From Venturia oleaginea (Eukaryota; Ascomycota; Dothideomycetes; Venturiales; Venturiaceae), in NCBI GenBank assembly GCA_013176395.1, contig JABMLP010000007.1:806001-870000 (forward strand): a DNA stretch of 64,000 nucleotides, read 5' to 3'. The notes beneath the pieces were generated by a model that saw only the letters and a program-made list of their open reading frames with translations, had not been told where the DNA came from and searched no databases. Below are positions 44,002 through 56,936 of this stretch, in pieces (the stretch's first letter is position 1; every line of letters starts with the position of its first letter). Position numbers and translations under genes: made by a program.

Positions 44002-44537
44002 CTTGATAAAGCTCACTCATGGAGCGGGAGCAGGCTAGCCACGCCTTACTTGAGACCTAATCCAATAAGAACAATAGCAGAGATCTTTTAAGAGGGGAGG
44101 TGGAAGTGCGTGAGAAAAGAGTGTGAGGGCGAAGGAAAGGAGACGCGGCGCAGACAAGGCAACCAATCAAACAGTCTCGAAGTGTGGGAAGAGAGAGTAA
44201 ATGGTCACAATCCCCAGTGTATTTAGTTTCCGGCCATCAAAGGCTTTTTATGACTCGTATTCTAATAATGATCAACTTCTCATCTACCAGACATCGAGCT
44301 TTTCCCCAGATCTGGTGACAAGAGCGTCGTCCGATATATGCAGCCACATGTCAATCATCTATGCAACCAGGGACACAGTGCCATCCTATGCCATCATCCG
44401 CCAGGACTCTCACATAGCATCATCGTGTCGCATATATCGTCCCAATCGTTTCCGTACCAGCGAATGACCACAGATTTTGCAAAATGAATGTATAACCCAA
44501 ACTCTTGCGGCCAGTTCAACTCTCATGGCGAGATCAA
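44002..44537. other. Intergenic region, pogo copy 2 to eIF2A 3' end
   Basis: About 0.5 kb. No recognisable gene; it presumably includes the 3' UTR of the eIF2A gene. Confidence 0.4.
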
Positions 44538-47008
44538 TCAGTTATCGACATCTCCAAGCGCAGCAAGCTCTTTGCGAATACCCGCCTCAGTATCTATCTT
44601 CCGAATCTGGGTATCTTCAAGCTTCTCGCCGGCCGCCTGTCTCATCTTGAGCTCCTCGATCGCTCGCACCTTCTTGTGAAGACTGCGAATCTTCTTCTCA
44701 TTCGGTCCCCCATCTTGCGGGCTCGTGACAGTAAGACCAGGAGGTGGACCAATAGGCTTGGAGGTATTCACCTGCATCGGAGGCTGCATTGTAGGAGGCG
44801 CCTGACGCTGTTGGATTTGTTGCGGCTGAATTCGAATATCCTGCTGGGAGTTTCTAACATCGCCGGACATGCCTGGGCGTGTTCCGTTGTTGTAGCCATT
44901 GTTATAGCTATTGGCATTTGAGTCATTTCGAGGCCTCCTCTCGCCCCGGTGCGGCGAACGTCCCTGATTTTGGTTGTGATTGTCAAAACCACTTCGGGTA
45001 CGCTGGTGGTGTCCTTGAGCTGGACCCTGGCCTTGGGCTCGTCGTTCCGGGCTGCGACTCATTGCTCGTGGTCCTTTGGGCACATTATCGAGACCCTCGA
45101 CTTCCAACTTTTCCTGCTTTTCTGCCGCCTCTTTCGCCTTCTTCGCCTCTCTCTTCTTCTTGTTCTTGAGTGCGGCCTTGGACAGATTCTCATCTGCGCC
45201 TTCGCCTGTTCCTGCCAGACTCACTCCACCTCCAGGAGCAGCTCCAGGGGGCAATGCGGGCGCCTCAGCGACGAGCTCGGCACCAGGAACTTGACGTCGC
45301 TGACGACCGAATCCAATCTGGCCACCAGAAGTTGTTCCACCATTGCCGTTGCTGGCAGTGAACGCAGCTCCACCTTCATCCTCTCTCTTGAACGCCAAAG
45401 GTGTGCTTGTTCCTCGGGCTCCAGGAGGCCTATATGCGCCTACTGGCTTGCTTGGTGCTTTTATGCGTCCCAAATAAGTCATGGCGCTAGGGTGTGCCAC
45501 TGGAACTGGGTTCAAGGTGTCCACAGGTGGCGGATGACTGATCGCACTCTGTGGTCTCCAGACAACGTGGTACAGCTCCGTCATGTCCTCGTTGTACATC
45601 AGACCTCCACTAACGTGCCAGATTCTCACTCCATTGTCGACGCGCAATCGTGGTGAAATAGTTGCCGTAAGAATATGACTTCCATCAGGGCTCCACTCGC
45701 ACACGGATGCGTTGCTGCCTTCAATGGTGCACACCTTGGTGTAATTCTTGCTCAAATCATAAATATCCATCTGACCTGCCAAATTGCCGAATCCAGCTAT
45801 CAAAACAAAACGGCCGTGTGGAGAGAACAGGATCGTATTGCGAGGTCCGAGAGGGAAAGTGTGGGTAGGCACGGCACGCGCATTGAAAATTGTGGTCTTC
45901 GCGGGCATGTAACCATAAACAACTCCAAACTCTTTCCCATTCGGCGACCAAGCAACATCGTGGACTGGGCCTTCCTTGTCTGTAAGAGATGATTAGTGCT
46001 GCCATCGTCTCCCTGACTGGAGTCACACTCACCCAACTGAATCCTGGAATCAAAACCGCCATTTGCACTAAGAATATGCATGGTCGTCTCGCCATAGTAA
46101 CTCTTGTTAGACTTGTCCACATCGGTTTGAGCAAGAACAATCAAGCTCGAACCTGGGCTATTCCACTTGAACGTGACCTTGTCTCCTTTGAAGAAAGTCT
46201 TCTGCGAAACTGGGTTTCCCGAAAATTCAGGAACGACGTACACCTTGACGGCAGCTGGCATGCCCTGAGGTTTGTTAGCGAAAAGTTTTAGGAGCCAAGT
46301 TTGAGCAGCGCACCTTTCTCTCTGGTACAAAAATAGCAACTGAATGCTTCTCGCCAGGCGATACGGCAAAGTCAGTGACACCCTCAGAGATGAGCTTATT
46401 CCACACGGTCTTAAGATCACCGCTCTCGTAGAATTGCACTTGGTTGGTTACCACCCTTGCGCAGTATTTCTCGTCCTCGGTGTATTGCAAATTCCAGCCT
46501 GTTTGTGAGCGCTGAACAAATTGTCCAACCACAGCGCGTTCACCTGCTTCGCCCGCATTGTAGTCAAGAGTTCTCCAGACCTTGAGGTTCTTTGTAGCGT
46601 CGCCGTTTTCGTCTTTCATGGGTCGCTGCCATGTAATAATGTACGTGCCCAGGGGTGAGAAGCCGAGCTCGTAGACATTTTCGGCGGGTAAGGTGGTTAC
46701 GACGTGTCCGGCAGACGCATCGACGACGGTTACTCTATACATGAGCTGTTAGTAGAATTATCGTTTCTCCGCGAATGGATAAGCGTACTTCTCAGCGTCT
46801 GCCCAGGCAAAGAACTTGCCGTCTGGAGAGTATGTGCAGCAGCGGAAATGGCCTTCAGGTCTGTGTACTCTGTTAGTCCTGTCATGATATTGTCAACTGA
46901 ATGTACAACATACGGGGCAAATGCAGGCAGGCTCTGGTATACTGGAGCAGCGTTGAATACACCAATACCCTTCAAGGTACGGTAAGCCAACTGGGTAGGC
47001 TCGGCCAT
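44538..47008 (-). CDS. Eukaryotic translation initiation factor 2A
   Basis: eIF2A, a monomeric factor that can deliver Met-tRNAi to the 40S subunit independently of eIF2, mainly in non-canonical initiation. Exons are 47008-46914, 46860-46789, 46734-46314, 46264-46033 and 45979-44538; all GT-AG introns join in phase, giving about 753 residues. The beta-propeller fills about the first 420 residues ('FRCCTYSPDGKFFAWAD', 'YELGFSPLGTYIITWQRP', 'VHDVAWSPNGKEFGVVYG', 'RNTILFSPHGRFVLIAGFGNLAGQMDIYD', 'CEWSPDGSHILTAT'), followed by 'VGAYRPPGARG'. The extended C-terminal tail has a Lys-rich helix, Arg/Gly/Asn and Gln/Pro low-complexity stretches, and ends with the conserved 'EKKIRSLHKKVRAIEELKMRQAAGEKLEDTQ' helix. 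It is longer than the human protein (about 585) because of the low-complexity insert. Confidence 0.93.
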
Positions 47009-47887
47009 GGCTAGCGAAAGTCACAGAGAGTATGCCTAGGAAGCTTTGGTTGAAGACTGTCTTTGCTTTGAGTTGTCGTTCTCTTGTCGTTCCCAGTCGC
47101 GGTGCGATGATGTGTTTGTGTGGAGACGCGAGCTGCGTACACTGCAAAGAAGTGTTTTGCAGGCGTATGAGAAGTGTTTTGGTTGGCAAAGATGTCGCGG
47201 ACCGTATTATCTTGTCGGCGGTGAAGCAGACGCGCTGTATTGGCGAATATCACGCAGAGGCCGGAGGTGCTGAAGAAATGCTATGCGTCTTCACAAAGGC
47301 ACGAAATTCACCGCTCTCCTCGCCAAGCCTTCGCCGCAAGCTACTAGACAGTCCATCACAAGCCAGAGATCACTTCCTGCAAACAGCAGCACCCACCACC
47401 AAGCCCACTCCTCGCCACCAATCTTTATCCATCATGAACCAGGTTATCTCACTTGTGGAATTGAAACGAACAAATTTAGGAAATCGTACATCGTCCCCTG
47501 CTTGCCAAACTGCTTATTCCGGCTAGGAGAGGAGAAGAAACGGGCACGATGTGAGGCCGAACGCGGAAAATTTGGGTCGCGAAAGAAAAAGGGGAGTCAA
47601 AGACCCGTCGGCTTATTACAGTAGAGAGGCTCAAGTTCTACCGACAAGTATGGAGAAGGGGGTGTAGACGAAGAAGCTTATGTCAAAGATACAGCACCAT
47701 CAACTCTTCATTGAAAAGACAGGCCGATGGCAAAGCTCTTTCGGCGAGGACCGCATCCTCTTCGTGGTAAATTCGAACGCTAGGTTCCATGGTCGCTGAT
47801 GCTTTGGCAGAAGTGCTGATTTATCACGTCTGGGCCAACTACTACCTATTAGTATTACAGACCTTGTCCAAACTCTTCAATAAAGCT
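47009..47887. other. Intergenic region upstream of eIF2A
   Basis: About 0.9 kb between the eIF2A start and the 3' end of the GH43-like gene. The overlapping open frames (47032-47624 +) have no recognisable domain and are probably chance. Confidence 0.4.
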
Positions 47888-49522
47888 TCAAACAGCAAAG
47901 ACTGTAACCTCCAGGACCCCCTTCGCGAAATCCGCCTCATTCCCATTTTGAACATTCATGATGCTTGAAACGTCAACCCTCACCCACTTCCAACTCTTCC
48001 CACCTTGAACACTAGCATCCACAAATCCAACCACGGTATTCTTACTCTGATCGGCCAAAACCTCCCAGCTCTTACCATCCCCACTCCCCAGCACTTTGAA
48101 TTTATAAGCCGTCTCACTCCCTCCCACAAGTCTCGTCAGTAAATGGACCCTTGTAACACGCTGTGGCGAGCCAAGATCAACATCCCACGTAAACGGTACC
48201 TTTGCCGGAACAAAGAAAGACGCTGCATCCGTCTCAACACCATTATTCGCGATTTTCTCTGAAGAACCGGCAGCAGTACCACTAGATCTCGTATTCTTTT
48301 CTCTGGAAACAATCTTGCCGGCTTGGACACCATAGACGCCTTCCCCATCTTTGTACAATATCTCCTCGTAGTAGTGATAGTTTGCTGCACCGTTTTGGAG
48401 CGAAATGGGCATGATGATTTGTCTATTGGCAGGCTCTTTATACTTCCACTGAGCGGCCCATCGATTCGCGCGCATGACGTACGTGTTTCCGACTTTCTCG
48501 ACGGGGCCAGATTGAGCAGCGAAGGTAGCTGTGTTTCCAATGTTCCTCGATCGTGTCCAGGGCCCGTTCACAGACGAAGCAGAAATGTATTGACCACTCG
48601 AAGGATACCAACCCGCCGCAGTCGAAGTGAAGAGGTAGTAAAACCCCTTGTCAAAGATCATGGATGGTGCTTCCCTCCGCTCCCCCTTCAAGACCGTAAT
48701 GACAAGTTTGTCGACACCGTGCCAATCAGCCGTCAACGAGTAGATGTTCAAATTCGTGTTCGTGTCTGTTGCTGAGAGAATGTATCCCTTGCCATTATCA
48801 TTGAAGAAAGATAAATCGCGTGAGTCTTTGCCTGTTGGACGGAACGCCCCTCCGAATGTCCAGGGCTGGCCAGGTGTTCCCCATGCGACAGCTACTCGGG
48901 CTTCCTTGTAGTCCTTTTCATTTTCCCAGTGTGCCCACATGACCACCTCTTTTGAAGTGGGCTGTTGCACAAAAGATATTGCTTCCAACTTGCAGAAACC
49001 GGTAGGAGATGGTTTGCAAGCTTGAGCACGGGTGAGGACAGCTTTGTTCCCAGCAAATGTCAGACCGTCTGAAGAGGTTTGCTCGATGATTTCGAGGAAA
49101 GCCTTGGCGTCTGTCCGGTATTGGTAGGCGTAGTAAGTCGACCCTACTTTGATCTGTGATGCCGTCCTGAGTGTCGATGGCACTGTATTGTCGTATTTGA
49201 CGTAGCCGGGTGGAGCTGCAGAAATGGAGAGTTGAAATTGATCAGAGGTACCGCTTTTTCCAGTCACCTTGTACGTTACAGGACCATCAGGCACGTTGTA
49301 GTCTTCATGCTGATTTCCAGACACGGTCGCAATTTTGGTGAAATCTCCCTTCGATGTTTTGCGTGCAACGGTATAGGAGTTTTCTCCAAAATTCCATGCG
49401 AGTTTGACATTGTTCAGCCCTGGTTTTCCGGCAATTGCAAAGGTTTGCGCCGTGAGGCCAAGCTGCGCTACCGTAACCCAAGCCAGCAAAGGGGTGATAG
49501 CGAGGATGCTAGAGAAGCCCAT
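47888..49522 (-). CDS. Secreted GH43-like glycoside hydrolase with C-terminal discoidin-type domain
   Basis: Single-exon gene of 544 residues. The first ~25 residues form a signal peptide (MGFSSILAITPLLAWVTVAQ), so the product is extracellular. Residues ~100-395 look like a five-bladed GH43 propeller; the stretch 'REAPSMIFDKGFYYLFTSTAAGWYPSSGQY' is the pattern seen in fungal galactan 1,3-beta-galactosidase-type GH43 enzymes, where the Glu before APS is a likely catalytic acid. The C-terminal ~140 residues ('FTWDVDLGSPQRVTRVHLLTR', 'YKFKVLGSGDGKSWEVLAD', 'KWVRVDVS') resemble an F5/8 type C/CBM32-like carbohydrate-binding module. The substrate is probably plant cell-wall galactan side chains, an inference from the family. 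A lone gene; no cluster is visible. Confidence 0.8.
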   Translation of the reverse strand: MGFSSILAITPLLAWVTVAQLGLTAQTFAIAGKPGLNNVKLAWNFGENSYTVARKTSKGDFTKIATVSGNQHEDYNVPDGPVTYKVTGKSGTSDQFQLSISAAPPGYVKYDNTVPSTLRTASQIKVGSTYYAYQYRTDAKAFLEIIEQTSSDGLTFAGNKAVLTRAQACKPSPTGFCKLEAISFVQQPTSKEVVMWAHWENEKDYKEARVAVAWGTPGQPWTFGGAFRPTGKDSRDLSFFNDNGKGYILSATDTNTNLNIYSLTADWHGVDKLVITVLKGERREAPSMIFDKGFYYLFTSTAAGWYPSSGQYISASSVNGPWTRSRNIGNTATFAAQSGPVEKVGNTYVMRANRWAAQWKYKEPANRQIIMPISLQNGAANYHYYEEILYKDGEGVYGVQAGKIVSREKNTRSSGTAAGSSEKIANNGVETDAASFFVPAKVPFTWDVDLGSPQRVTRVHLLTRLVGGSETAYKFKVLGSGDGKSWEVLADQSKNTVVGFVDASVQGGKSWKWVRVDVSSIMNVQNGNEADFAKGVLEVTVFAV

Positions 49523-50866
49523 GATGTGTAGGCTGGTATGAAAGAAGTGGAATGGATAGGACGTGATACCTAAGGATGGCTTTTAATGAAAACGAGCGAG
49601 GAGCGACTAGGAGGTATTCTAAGCACCGAGCAATACTTCCGCGAACATGGCCGTGAAGCAAAATCTAGCCTAGTCGCGAAAAAGATGGAAAAGTTATATA
49701 CCGGCACGAATAGCTACTCCTGAGCTGCTGGATATATATAGGAAGTCTTGTGTAATAAGTACTTCCATGTAGATTCGCCTGTTTCGGATTTAATTCTCCT
49801 TTATCCATCGCGAAGTTACTCAAGGGAAGACTCGAAGGCCGGAACATTCGGATAATTTGCATGTCAGGTCGATTCATGCTGGCCGTCTCATTGGTCCGGG
49901 AGGATCCCCTTTGTATGTTCTGGAGTCTTAATGTGATCCTCATCTTGAAAGTGGAACGTGTGGAATGTTTGCGGAGGTTGATGAAAGCTAGACCGAACGT
50001 AGATTAGATGGGATCGGACACACCTCCGCACTATCGGGAAAGAGTGATTTGTGCTTAAATTTGGAATTAGACCACATGATGGCCTAGCCATTTTTCTCAA
50101 CATATGATTGGTTTGGGTCAGAAATGGCACGCAAATGTCAAAAAATATAGAACAACTTAGCCTACTACGCCCGCTTGCCCAAAGCGGGAAATAGGATAGG
50201 AACACTTGGCATGAGATGTTCACAAGGGTGGAGCCTGAGCAGCTGTAACGACGTCGAATCTCGTTCAAATTCGCAAATCCAAAAATAGTCCCGTTCTACC
50301 CTGATCGTCGCGTTGTCGATCAATAGTCAGGAAAAGCGACGGAAGAAACCGGATCTTCCCATTAAAGCAGGGGACAATTTGCGCAGCAAGAAGAGTAACA
50401 TATCAACGTACTAAATTCGCTACCAAGTGTTTGGATCTGGATCGACTTTCGAATTGAATATGCATACCATAGTCGTGCTATATTAACATGTACGTAGCCT
50501 GTGAAGCTATCAATAGAACAGTACAGAAAAACACCCGAACCTCCGATCCACTACGCCTTTGCCTAATTTTCTTCACCTGGTACTCGTGCCAAGGTACCCT
50601 CCGCAGAGGGTACCTTGGCACGAGTACCTGGGAGATGGACATTTTCCACGTCTCACATTCGATCTTCAACATGTTCCCTTCCGGTTTTCAACTTCACCAT
50701 CCACCACGTGTAAGCATCATACTTCTCGCTATCATCGTGATTCCCAGCTATACTCTTTGCTCTTGAAGCAGACCTCAATATATCGACACATCATCACCAA
50801 GCCAAATCCATCATTAAGAGCAAGGGAGTAAATATTCATCGTGTCCATCACCATATTGCCATTAAC
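49523..50866. other. Intergenic region with a perfect hairpin
   Basis: About 1.3 kb from the GH43-like start to the 3' end of APC1. No gene is supported. It contains the 50-nt inverted repeat at 50579-50628. Confidence 0.5.
50579..50628. repeat. Perfect 23-bp inverted repeat with 4-nt loop
   Basis: Arms 50579-50601 and 50606-50628 are exact reverse complements (GGTACTCGTGCCAAGG... and its inverse) around the loop CGCA. After one mismatch, pairing continues for two more bases on each side. The arms contain KpnI-type GGTACC words. Such a perfect palindrome could form a cruciform or RNA hairpin. Confidence 0.95.
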
Positions 50867-53800
50867 TTATACCTCTCCTTCCCCCGCTCTCCGTCCTCTT
50901 TCTTCGATTATTCCTCTCAGTCCTGTAATGGCTTCCATACCAAGCCACTTGGCACCACCCTCTCCTCTCTCAGCCACCCACTCCGCCCACTTGAACAACA
51001 ATCGCAGATTCCAAAGCATATCTCTATCCGTGCTCTTCATCGCCGCTCGCACCAGAGTCAGTTTATCATCCACCAAAGACCTCCCACCGCCAATCCAATC
51101 CCCACTACTCGTATCCTTGGGTAACACAAGGCCAACATTGGAAAGCTCAAAGGCCATGTTCTTGAAAATCGGCAGCTGGAAGATAGAGAAGAAGATCTTG
51201 CGTACACCAACCAAGTTATCCGTCTCCGCATCGTTAAGTGAGATGAGGGTTGTGGGAAAGACGCCGTAACATCCTTGCCCGACGCCCCTCCGTCTCACAG
51301 ATAATGTTTGGTTCTCTTTGAAGCCCTCGAAATGGGCTCTGTTATTCGCAAAATCAAGAATGATGGGCCAGTATTCCTTTCCACTGGTCTCAATCTGATT
51401 GATGCTCTCGAGTTCAGGCAGAAGACAAGGCGCTGTTAATTCCTTTGACGTACCATCCTTGAGTCGAACGGTGAGTGGAACACGAATGGCGCGATTGGTA
51501 TCGACGTCTCGAGTGACGATGCATCGGGACTCTGTTGCCAGAACCCAAAAGTGGCGGAGAGGTTGGAGATGTGCATTATTGTCCGTGGCGTCCATCGGGA
51601 AGAGTGGGTAGAAAGCACAGACGAGGGACGCAATAGCGAGGTTTGAGGTACCGAACGTGAAGTTGCCGCCACCAAGGAAGAGGGTACCGAGAGCCATGTG
51701 GGCAGTAAGATGAGAGCCAAAGGGTGTGTCTGCATTTGCACGGCCGTGGAGTAGACGGAGGCGTCTCATCACGTCAAGATCGCCTGTTCCTGCCATCACC
51801 GTTGCACAGGACAGAGCAACAAGATCTTGACAATTACGAATGGTGTTACGGGTTAATTTGGCATCGTATCTCAAAGCAGGCAACTTGCAAAGTTTGATGA
51901 ATGCATCAAGATATTTGACAAGGAAGTCTCTGACTTTGAGATTTCCGCTTCCGGCATACCGAAGACTGATGCTCCACAGTAAGCCCGCGAGGATGTTGTA
52001 GAAGGGCATATGCTGAGAGCGAAGTGACTTGATGTCTTGCAATAGGTAGTCCTTCGCATAGTCTGAGGGAAGATTTTTGATGATGAAATGATGATCGGCT
52101 TTGATGTCGTTCCAAAGAATCAAGTGTTTAGCAAGAGTTCGAAGGAGAAGGATATCTGGCCGTATGTAGTCGAATTGCGGCAGTGTGTCAGGGACATCAA
52201 TCTTCCGAGCAACCGCTTTATTGCCCGTCTTCATAAAAATCAAGGCAATGGCGACTGTTGCACCGGCAGTTGCCCGATCCAGAATATGCACCATATCCAC
52301 AGGTCGGGGTCCCATAGCAATCGCTAGCAATCGCTCGATGACTTGCATATCTTGCATACCTTTTAGTGTGTTACCCTGTCCAAGATTAATGAAACCAAGA
52401 GAAAGTCCAGCAGCAAGGCGGTAGCTCTCATCACGCAGTATATCTGGCCCTCCTGTAGAATCGTCGGTTTCTGTCGTCTCAATCTCTGAGAGCATGATTT
52501 CGCTCATTCGACGATGTTGTGTGTTGTAATATACCAATCCAATGCCCATCAAGCCAGCTGTCTGGGTTAGAGAAGATAGGTTCAGCTCAGCAGCGCCTGG
52601 AGGCAGGAGCCTGGTAACATGTACGGACAGGAGCCGAGTCACCAAGGTGTCCATCGTACCAAGATTTGATGCTGCAAGACCGAGTAAAAGTCCGATAGAA
52701 GTCATGGAGTGCTTCGGTGTGAGGTATTTGAAGCATAGAACTTTGGCAACATTCTTGAGATGCCCGTTCAAGCCCAAAGCTAGGAGAAGTCCCGCATGTC
52801 GAACGTTCAGCTCCGGTGGCTTGTTGAAAAGAATCCAGGAGGTATCAATACCTTTGGCATGGCGTGATATACTAAGTCCAGCAGCAACACCAGCATGGAA
52901 CCAAGCCCAGCCATACTTCTCCTCGGTGAAAGATGTTCGGTCAGCTGACACGGTGTGACCCGAAGGCTTCATGACGCACCCTGTATTATAGCCGTGGATT
53001 TCATAATTCTCCGTCGGAAATGGTTTTCGGCTGTTGTAATGTGCCATGCCTTGTCCTGGAGCTAGAGCAAATGTTCTGACCATGACCCATTGTACAACCT
53101 CTTTCTGCGCGTCTAGCAGCTGAGCTTCAGACCATGAAGGATCTGGGATGCATTCTGCTACAGCAATTCTCAATGGTTCGATAATGCGAAGCGCCTCAAT
53201 AAACCGGCGATCTTCGTGGAAAATCAACCTCGAAATTGTCATGCGATCGGTCTCTGGATGGGCCGTGGAAGCCGCTCCTGGTTTATCTGCTGAGAGACAT
53301 ATGGAGTGCACATCTCTTCGGGCTTTAACAATTGTAGGCTTGAGTAATTTTAGTTTATATCCCAGTCCAAGATCGACTCGCTCTCTGTAGCTTACCAGAT
53401 TTGTATTCGGGGCCTGTGAAACATCCGGCGGACCTTGAGCAAGTAACATCAGGTCTTCACGACCAACAAGATCGAGCAAGTTTGGCGTCCAAGTTGTAGG
53501 CGGGGTCCCCTGGCATTTCACAATGCCTTCGTTAATAACCCCGAAGACAGCCTCTGGAAAGGTGTCTAGCATATGTGCTGTTATACCTGCTTCCACGATC
53601 GCTTCAACCTGTTTGTCGGCTGGTAGCTCCAATGCCTGGAGGTTGATGAAATACTTCCTAAGCGCCGTGGATCGGGGAAAGAAGTGTGCCGATGCCCGCC
53701 TCAAATTTTGAGTGACTGGTTGTTGCAGCACAGCATCAAGAGATGGAAAGGGTGGATGATAAGTTGGGGACAATACCTGTTCCAGCCATGCATATATCGA

Positions 53801-56800
53801 TGGGGGATCGCTAGTGGACATCATATGACTGGAGGATGTGAAAGCGCGAATGGTCACTGTGATGTTAGCTCACTAAGCTACGAAAGGAGGAGTGTCCAGC
53901 GATTTATTGGAAAAAATCCTTGAGTAGCAGTATGCAGTGTGCTTCTGGGGCAGGAGACGGACTTACAATCCTCAAACCCGAAGTCCGCCGCAGCCTTCAT
54001 CTCGTAGCCATAGTACTGTCCTGCTTTCCAGTCCCAATTTGGCCAGCCCAGCCAACGACCGAGTTGTGCCAGAATCGGAGTGAGATCGCCACTGATATTT
54101 AGGTCCAGATTTGCGACTATACTATCCAGTTTTCGCTCTTCTCGAAACAGGTGTAATGTTGTCAGTATCATTGACACCATCAACTGAACGATGTCCGGAT
54201 TGGATCGCAGAGGTCTAAGAATATCCTGTCCCTTTGGTGACTTTACAAACTCTCGAGCGATCAATATGTGCGCATTTGTGGCTGTTCGGTGCCTCGATAG
54301 CGGCTTGGCCGCATTGATGCTGTCGCCTGTCCAAGACCATGCAGGCGAGCTCCATGTTCCTGAACTGTTCCAAGCTTGTTCGATATCCATCATTCGAGAG
54401 AAGGCATCGTCAGGAGGGGGATGGTGCGATTTTGCTGGGCTCTTTGTGTGCACTTGCATAGGAGTCTCTGGTTTTCGCCTTTTACCAGCATCTTCGTCCA
54501 GCGAGAGCGCCACAATATAGATGGCCTCTATCAGCGCATTCCACTCCCTTTTTTCCCCATCTTGAGAATTTTGGTGTTGAATCCACCAAACTGACATGAG
54601 TAGGTCGCCTGTCCATGCTGGGAGAACATAGAGACACAGTTCGAATATTTTGGAGATAAAATCATTCTGCGATCCTAGCTGAATCTGGATTCGATGGAGT
54701 TGATCGTCAATGTCCCGAAGACTCACGGTTCCGTCCAAGCCAGGGTGGAGCAACTGCACCATTCTTCTGGGAGAGACTACTGTTCTCTGCTTCCCAGCCG
54801 AACTGGGAGTGGATGTAGGGTCTGAGGAAATGCCATACGGTTTGGAAAGTCTTAGCCGATCCAACAAGACCTCAAGTGATGTCTCTGGAGACCATGGTGC
54901 ATAAATTCTCAAGCTGCTGTGTCCGGACTTTTCTTCCAAGCACAGCACACGTGATATCTTATTTTCTGTTATCTTCATGACATCCAGATGGCCAGTCAAT
55001 CGAGTGACCTTTCTGCATATGGCGATAGGCATGGGAGAGCTCTGAATGGTAATGTCTCTCGGATTCTGGCGGGCGTGAACAGAGTACTCGACCTGAACAT
55101 GGTCTTTGATCTCATGATTCATAATATGCAGAAAGAAGCGTTGACCTTGGTGTTGACCATCTGAGGACGTTCTTGGAGAGGTGACTGTGAACACTTTTAT
55201 GGTAGATGGCTAGAAGTGTCAGCGTCGGACCAAGGAGAGTTTGGGATCGTGCTCACTGCAGTCTGCACAACAGATCCAAAGGAGTACTTAAGGGGAATTG
55301 AATCCGACATTGGGATCTCTGCAAACTTAGTAACGAAGATCTCTTTTCTCAGGCCACCGAATGGTTGCTGGAAATCGAACGCATCTAGCTCTGCGTGACT
55401 CTCGAATATGTCGTCAAGGTCGCCAAGATGATCAGTCATATTGGAGTCATCTCCATCAAGACTGAGCCCCAGAGCAGAGCTTTCATCAAGACTCAGGCGA
55501 GCAAAAGCCCCGGGTGTGGACGAGCGAAGCTTGCGATGAGCTCCGATCCCTAGACTGCTGCGCTCGTTAGGTCCACCCAGAGATACTCCTCGCCGTCCAG
55601 AAGGCCCCAAAGAAGTACGACCATTTGCGCGCTGGGAAGCAAGTTCTTGAAATGCGGAACGATCAAAACTCGTCGACAAATCGGCGCGAGAAAGCATACC
55701 ACTCACACGTCTCGACTCCTTCGCCGGTTGTCGTGCTTCAAAGTCGGGATCTAATTGCGATGCCATGAGATCCTCGGCGTTTGCTTCGGACTGTGTAGTG
55801 CTTTGACTAGCGTTGAGTATAGGCACTTTCTTCGTTCGTTTTGTTGGTCCTAAGGACTCGCGCAGCTTGTCGAGGCCATGGCCAGCTGGAGTCGTTGCTC
55901 CAGTCGTCACAAAGGAGCTTCTCCGCCGAGCTTTGGCTGTTGCGGTGGATTTTTTGCCCTTGAAACGAGATGTTAAGGATTTCGAATCTGCATACATTGC
56001 CTGCCAGACAGAATATACACGGCGATTTTGGTTTAGAGTGACAACAAGAGTCAAGGGAGACTGATTATTGTCGTCCTCGACCACCTCGGTGGTTGGAGAC
56101 ACGTACAATATCTCTTCATCCTTGTCCAAGCTTTCCAAATGCTCGGATGTCGCACCAATTGGGTGGGAAGTTGATTGTGGCAGTTTTGAAGGAGCGTGAA
56201 CAACCAGACCAAATTCCGACAGAGGATTAGTCAAGCAGAAGTGACGAGGGAGGGAATCAGCTGCTGGCGTTTCGGACCGCTTTAGCAGATCAAAATTGAG
56301 TTGTAGAGGGTTTCCGGGGCGTTTTAGGCTCGGTGCAGTTTTCCCATGGGTCATAGAGCTTTGCCTAGAGGAGGGATTTTGCTGAGACTGGCGAGATGCG
56401 AATGGCGAGGCGAATGAATTGTATGGTGTTGGCGCACCTAAGACGCCGGAGCGGCCTCCAGGTATCGGTGCAGCGGGTACCACCTCAACGGGGAGTTTCC
56501 TTTGAATGATCAATCCTCGTGGCGAAGGAAAAGCTCTCTCAACGTCGAAATGCAGATTGATGGAATGGGAAGCTCCAGAGATGAAGTGGATGCGGGCCTG
56601 GTGTTTGAGGAAAACAACAAGTGCCCTGGAGAGTCGATTGTGAGTAGATGGCTTCGAATGGATGTGTGAGAGGGTATGGTTGGATTCAAACCATGTCAGG
56701 ACGGCTTGTTGTACCTTTTCCTTTTCCACATGGAAACTGAAGGCTTTGCGGACCACGCCACCTCTGGACCAAACCACACATTGCTCCGTGGTCAGTACTT

Positions 56801-56936
56801 CTTCATGGCCATCGGATTCGTTGTATGTCTCCCAGGTGTAGGAGTCTTCAGGAGGTTCCTTGGGCAAAAAACCTTCCTGGATGAGATATGGGAGGCCAGA
56901 AGGCGTGTGCAGGCCGAGAGAGCGGACTTGGGCCAT
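50867..56936 (-). CDS. APC1: Anaphase-promoting complex subunit 1 (APC1/BimE)
   Basis: Largest scaffold subunit of the APC/C ubiquitin ligase, which drives the metaphase-anaphase transition (bimE in Aspergillus). Exons are 56936-55257, 55209-53967 and 53856-50867; introns of 47 and 110 nt join in phase to about 1,970 residues (BimE is about 2,070). The N-terminus (MAQVRSLGLHTPSGLPYLI) starts the WD-like domain, with a long Ser-rich, probably phosphorylated loop (about 200-500). The C-terminal third has the proteasome/cyclosome (PC) repeats: 'AGLLLALGLNGHL', 'SIGLLLGLAASNLGTMD', 'TAGLMGIGLVYYNTQHRRMSE' and 'AHMALGTLFLGGGNFTF'. The start at 56936 is the first ATG in a frame that is open further upstream. 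Its promoter is shared with the divergent gene at 57174. Confidence 0.93.

Noticed and set aside
47032..47624. Overlapping plus-strand frames upstream of eIF2A
   Set aside because: No recognisable content; they lie in the promoter and 5' leader region of eIF2A.
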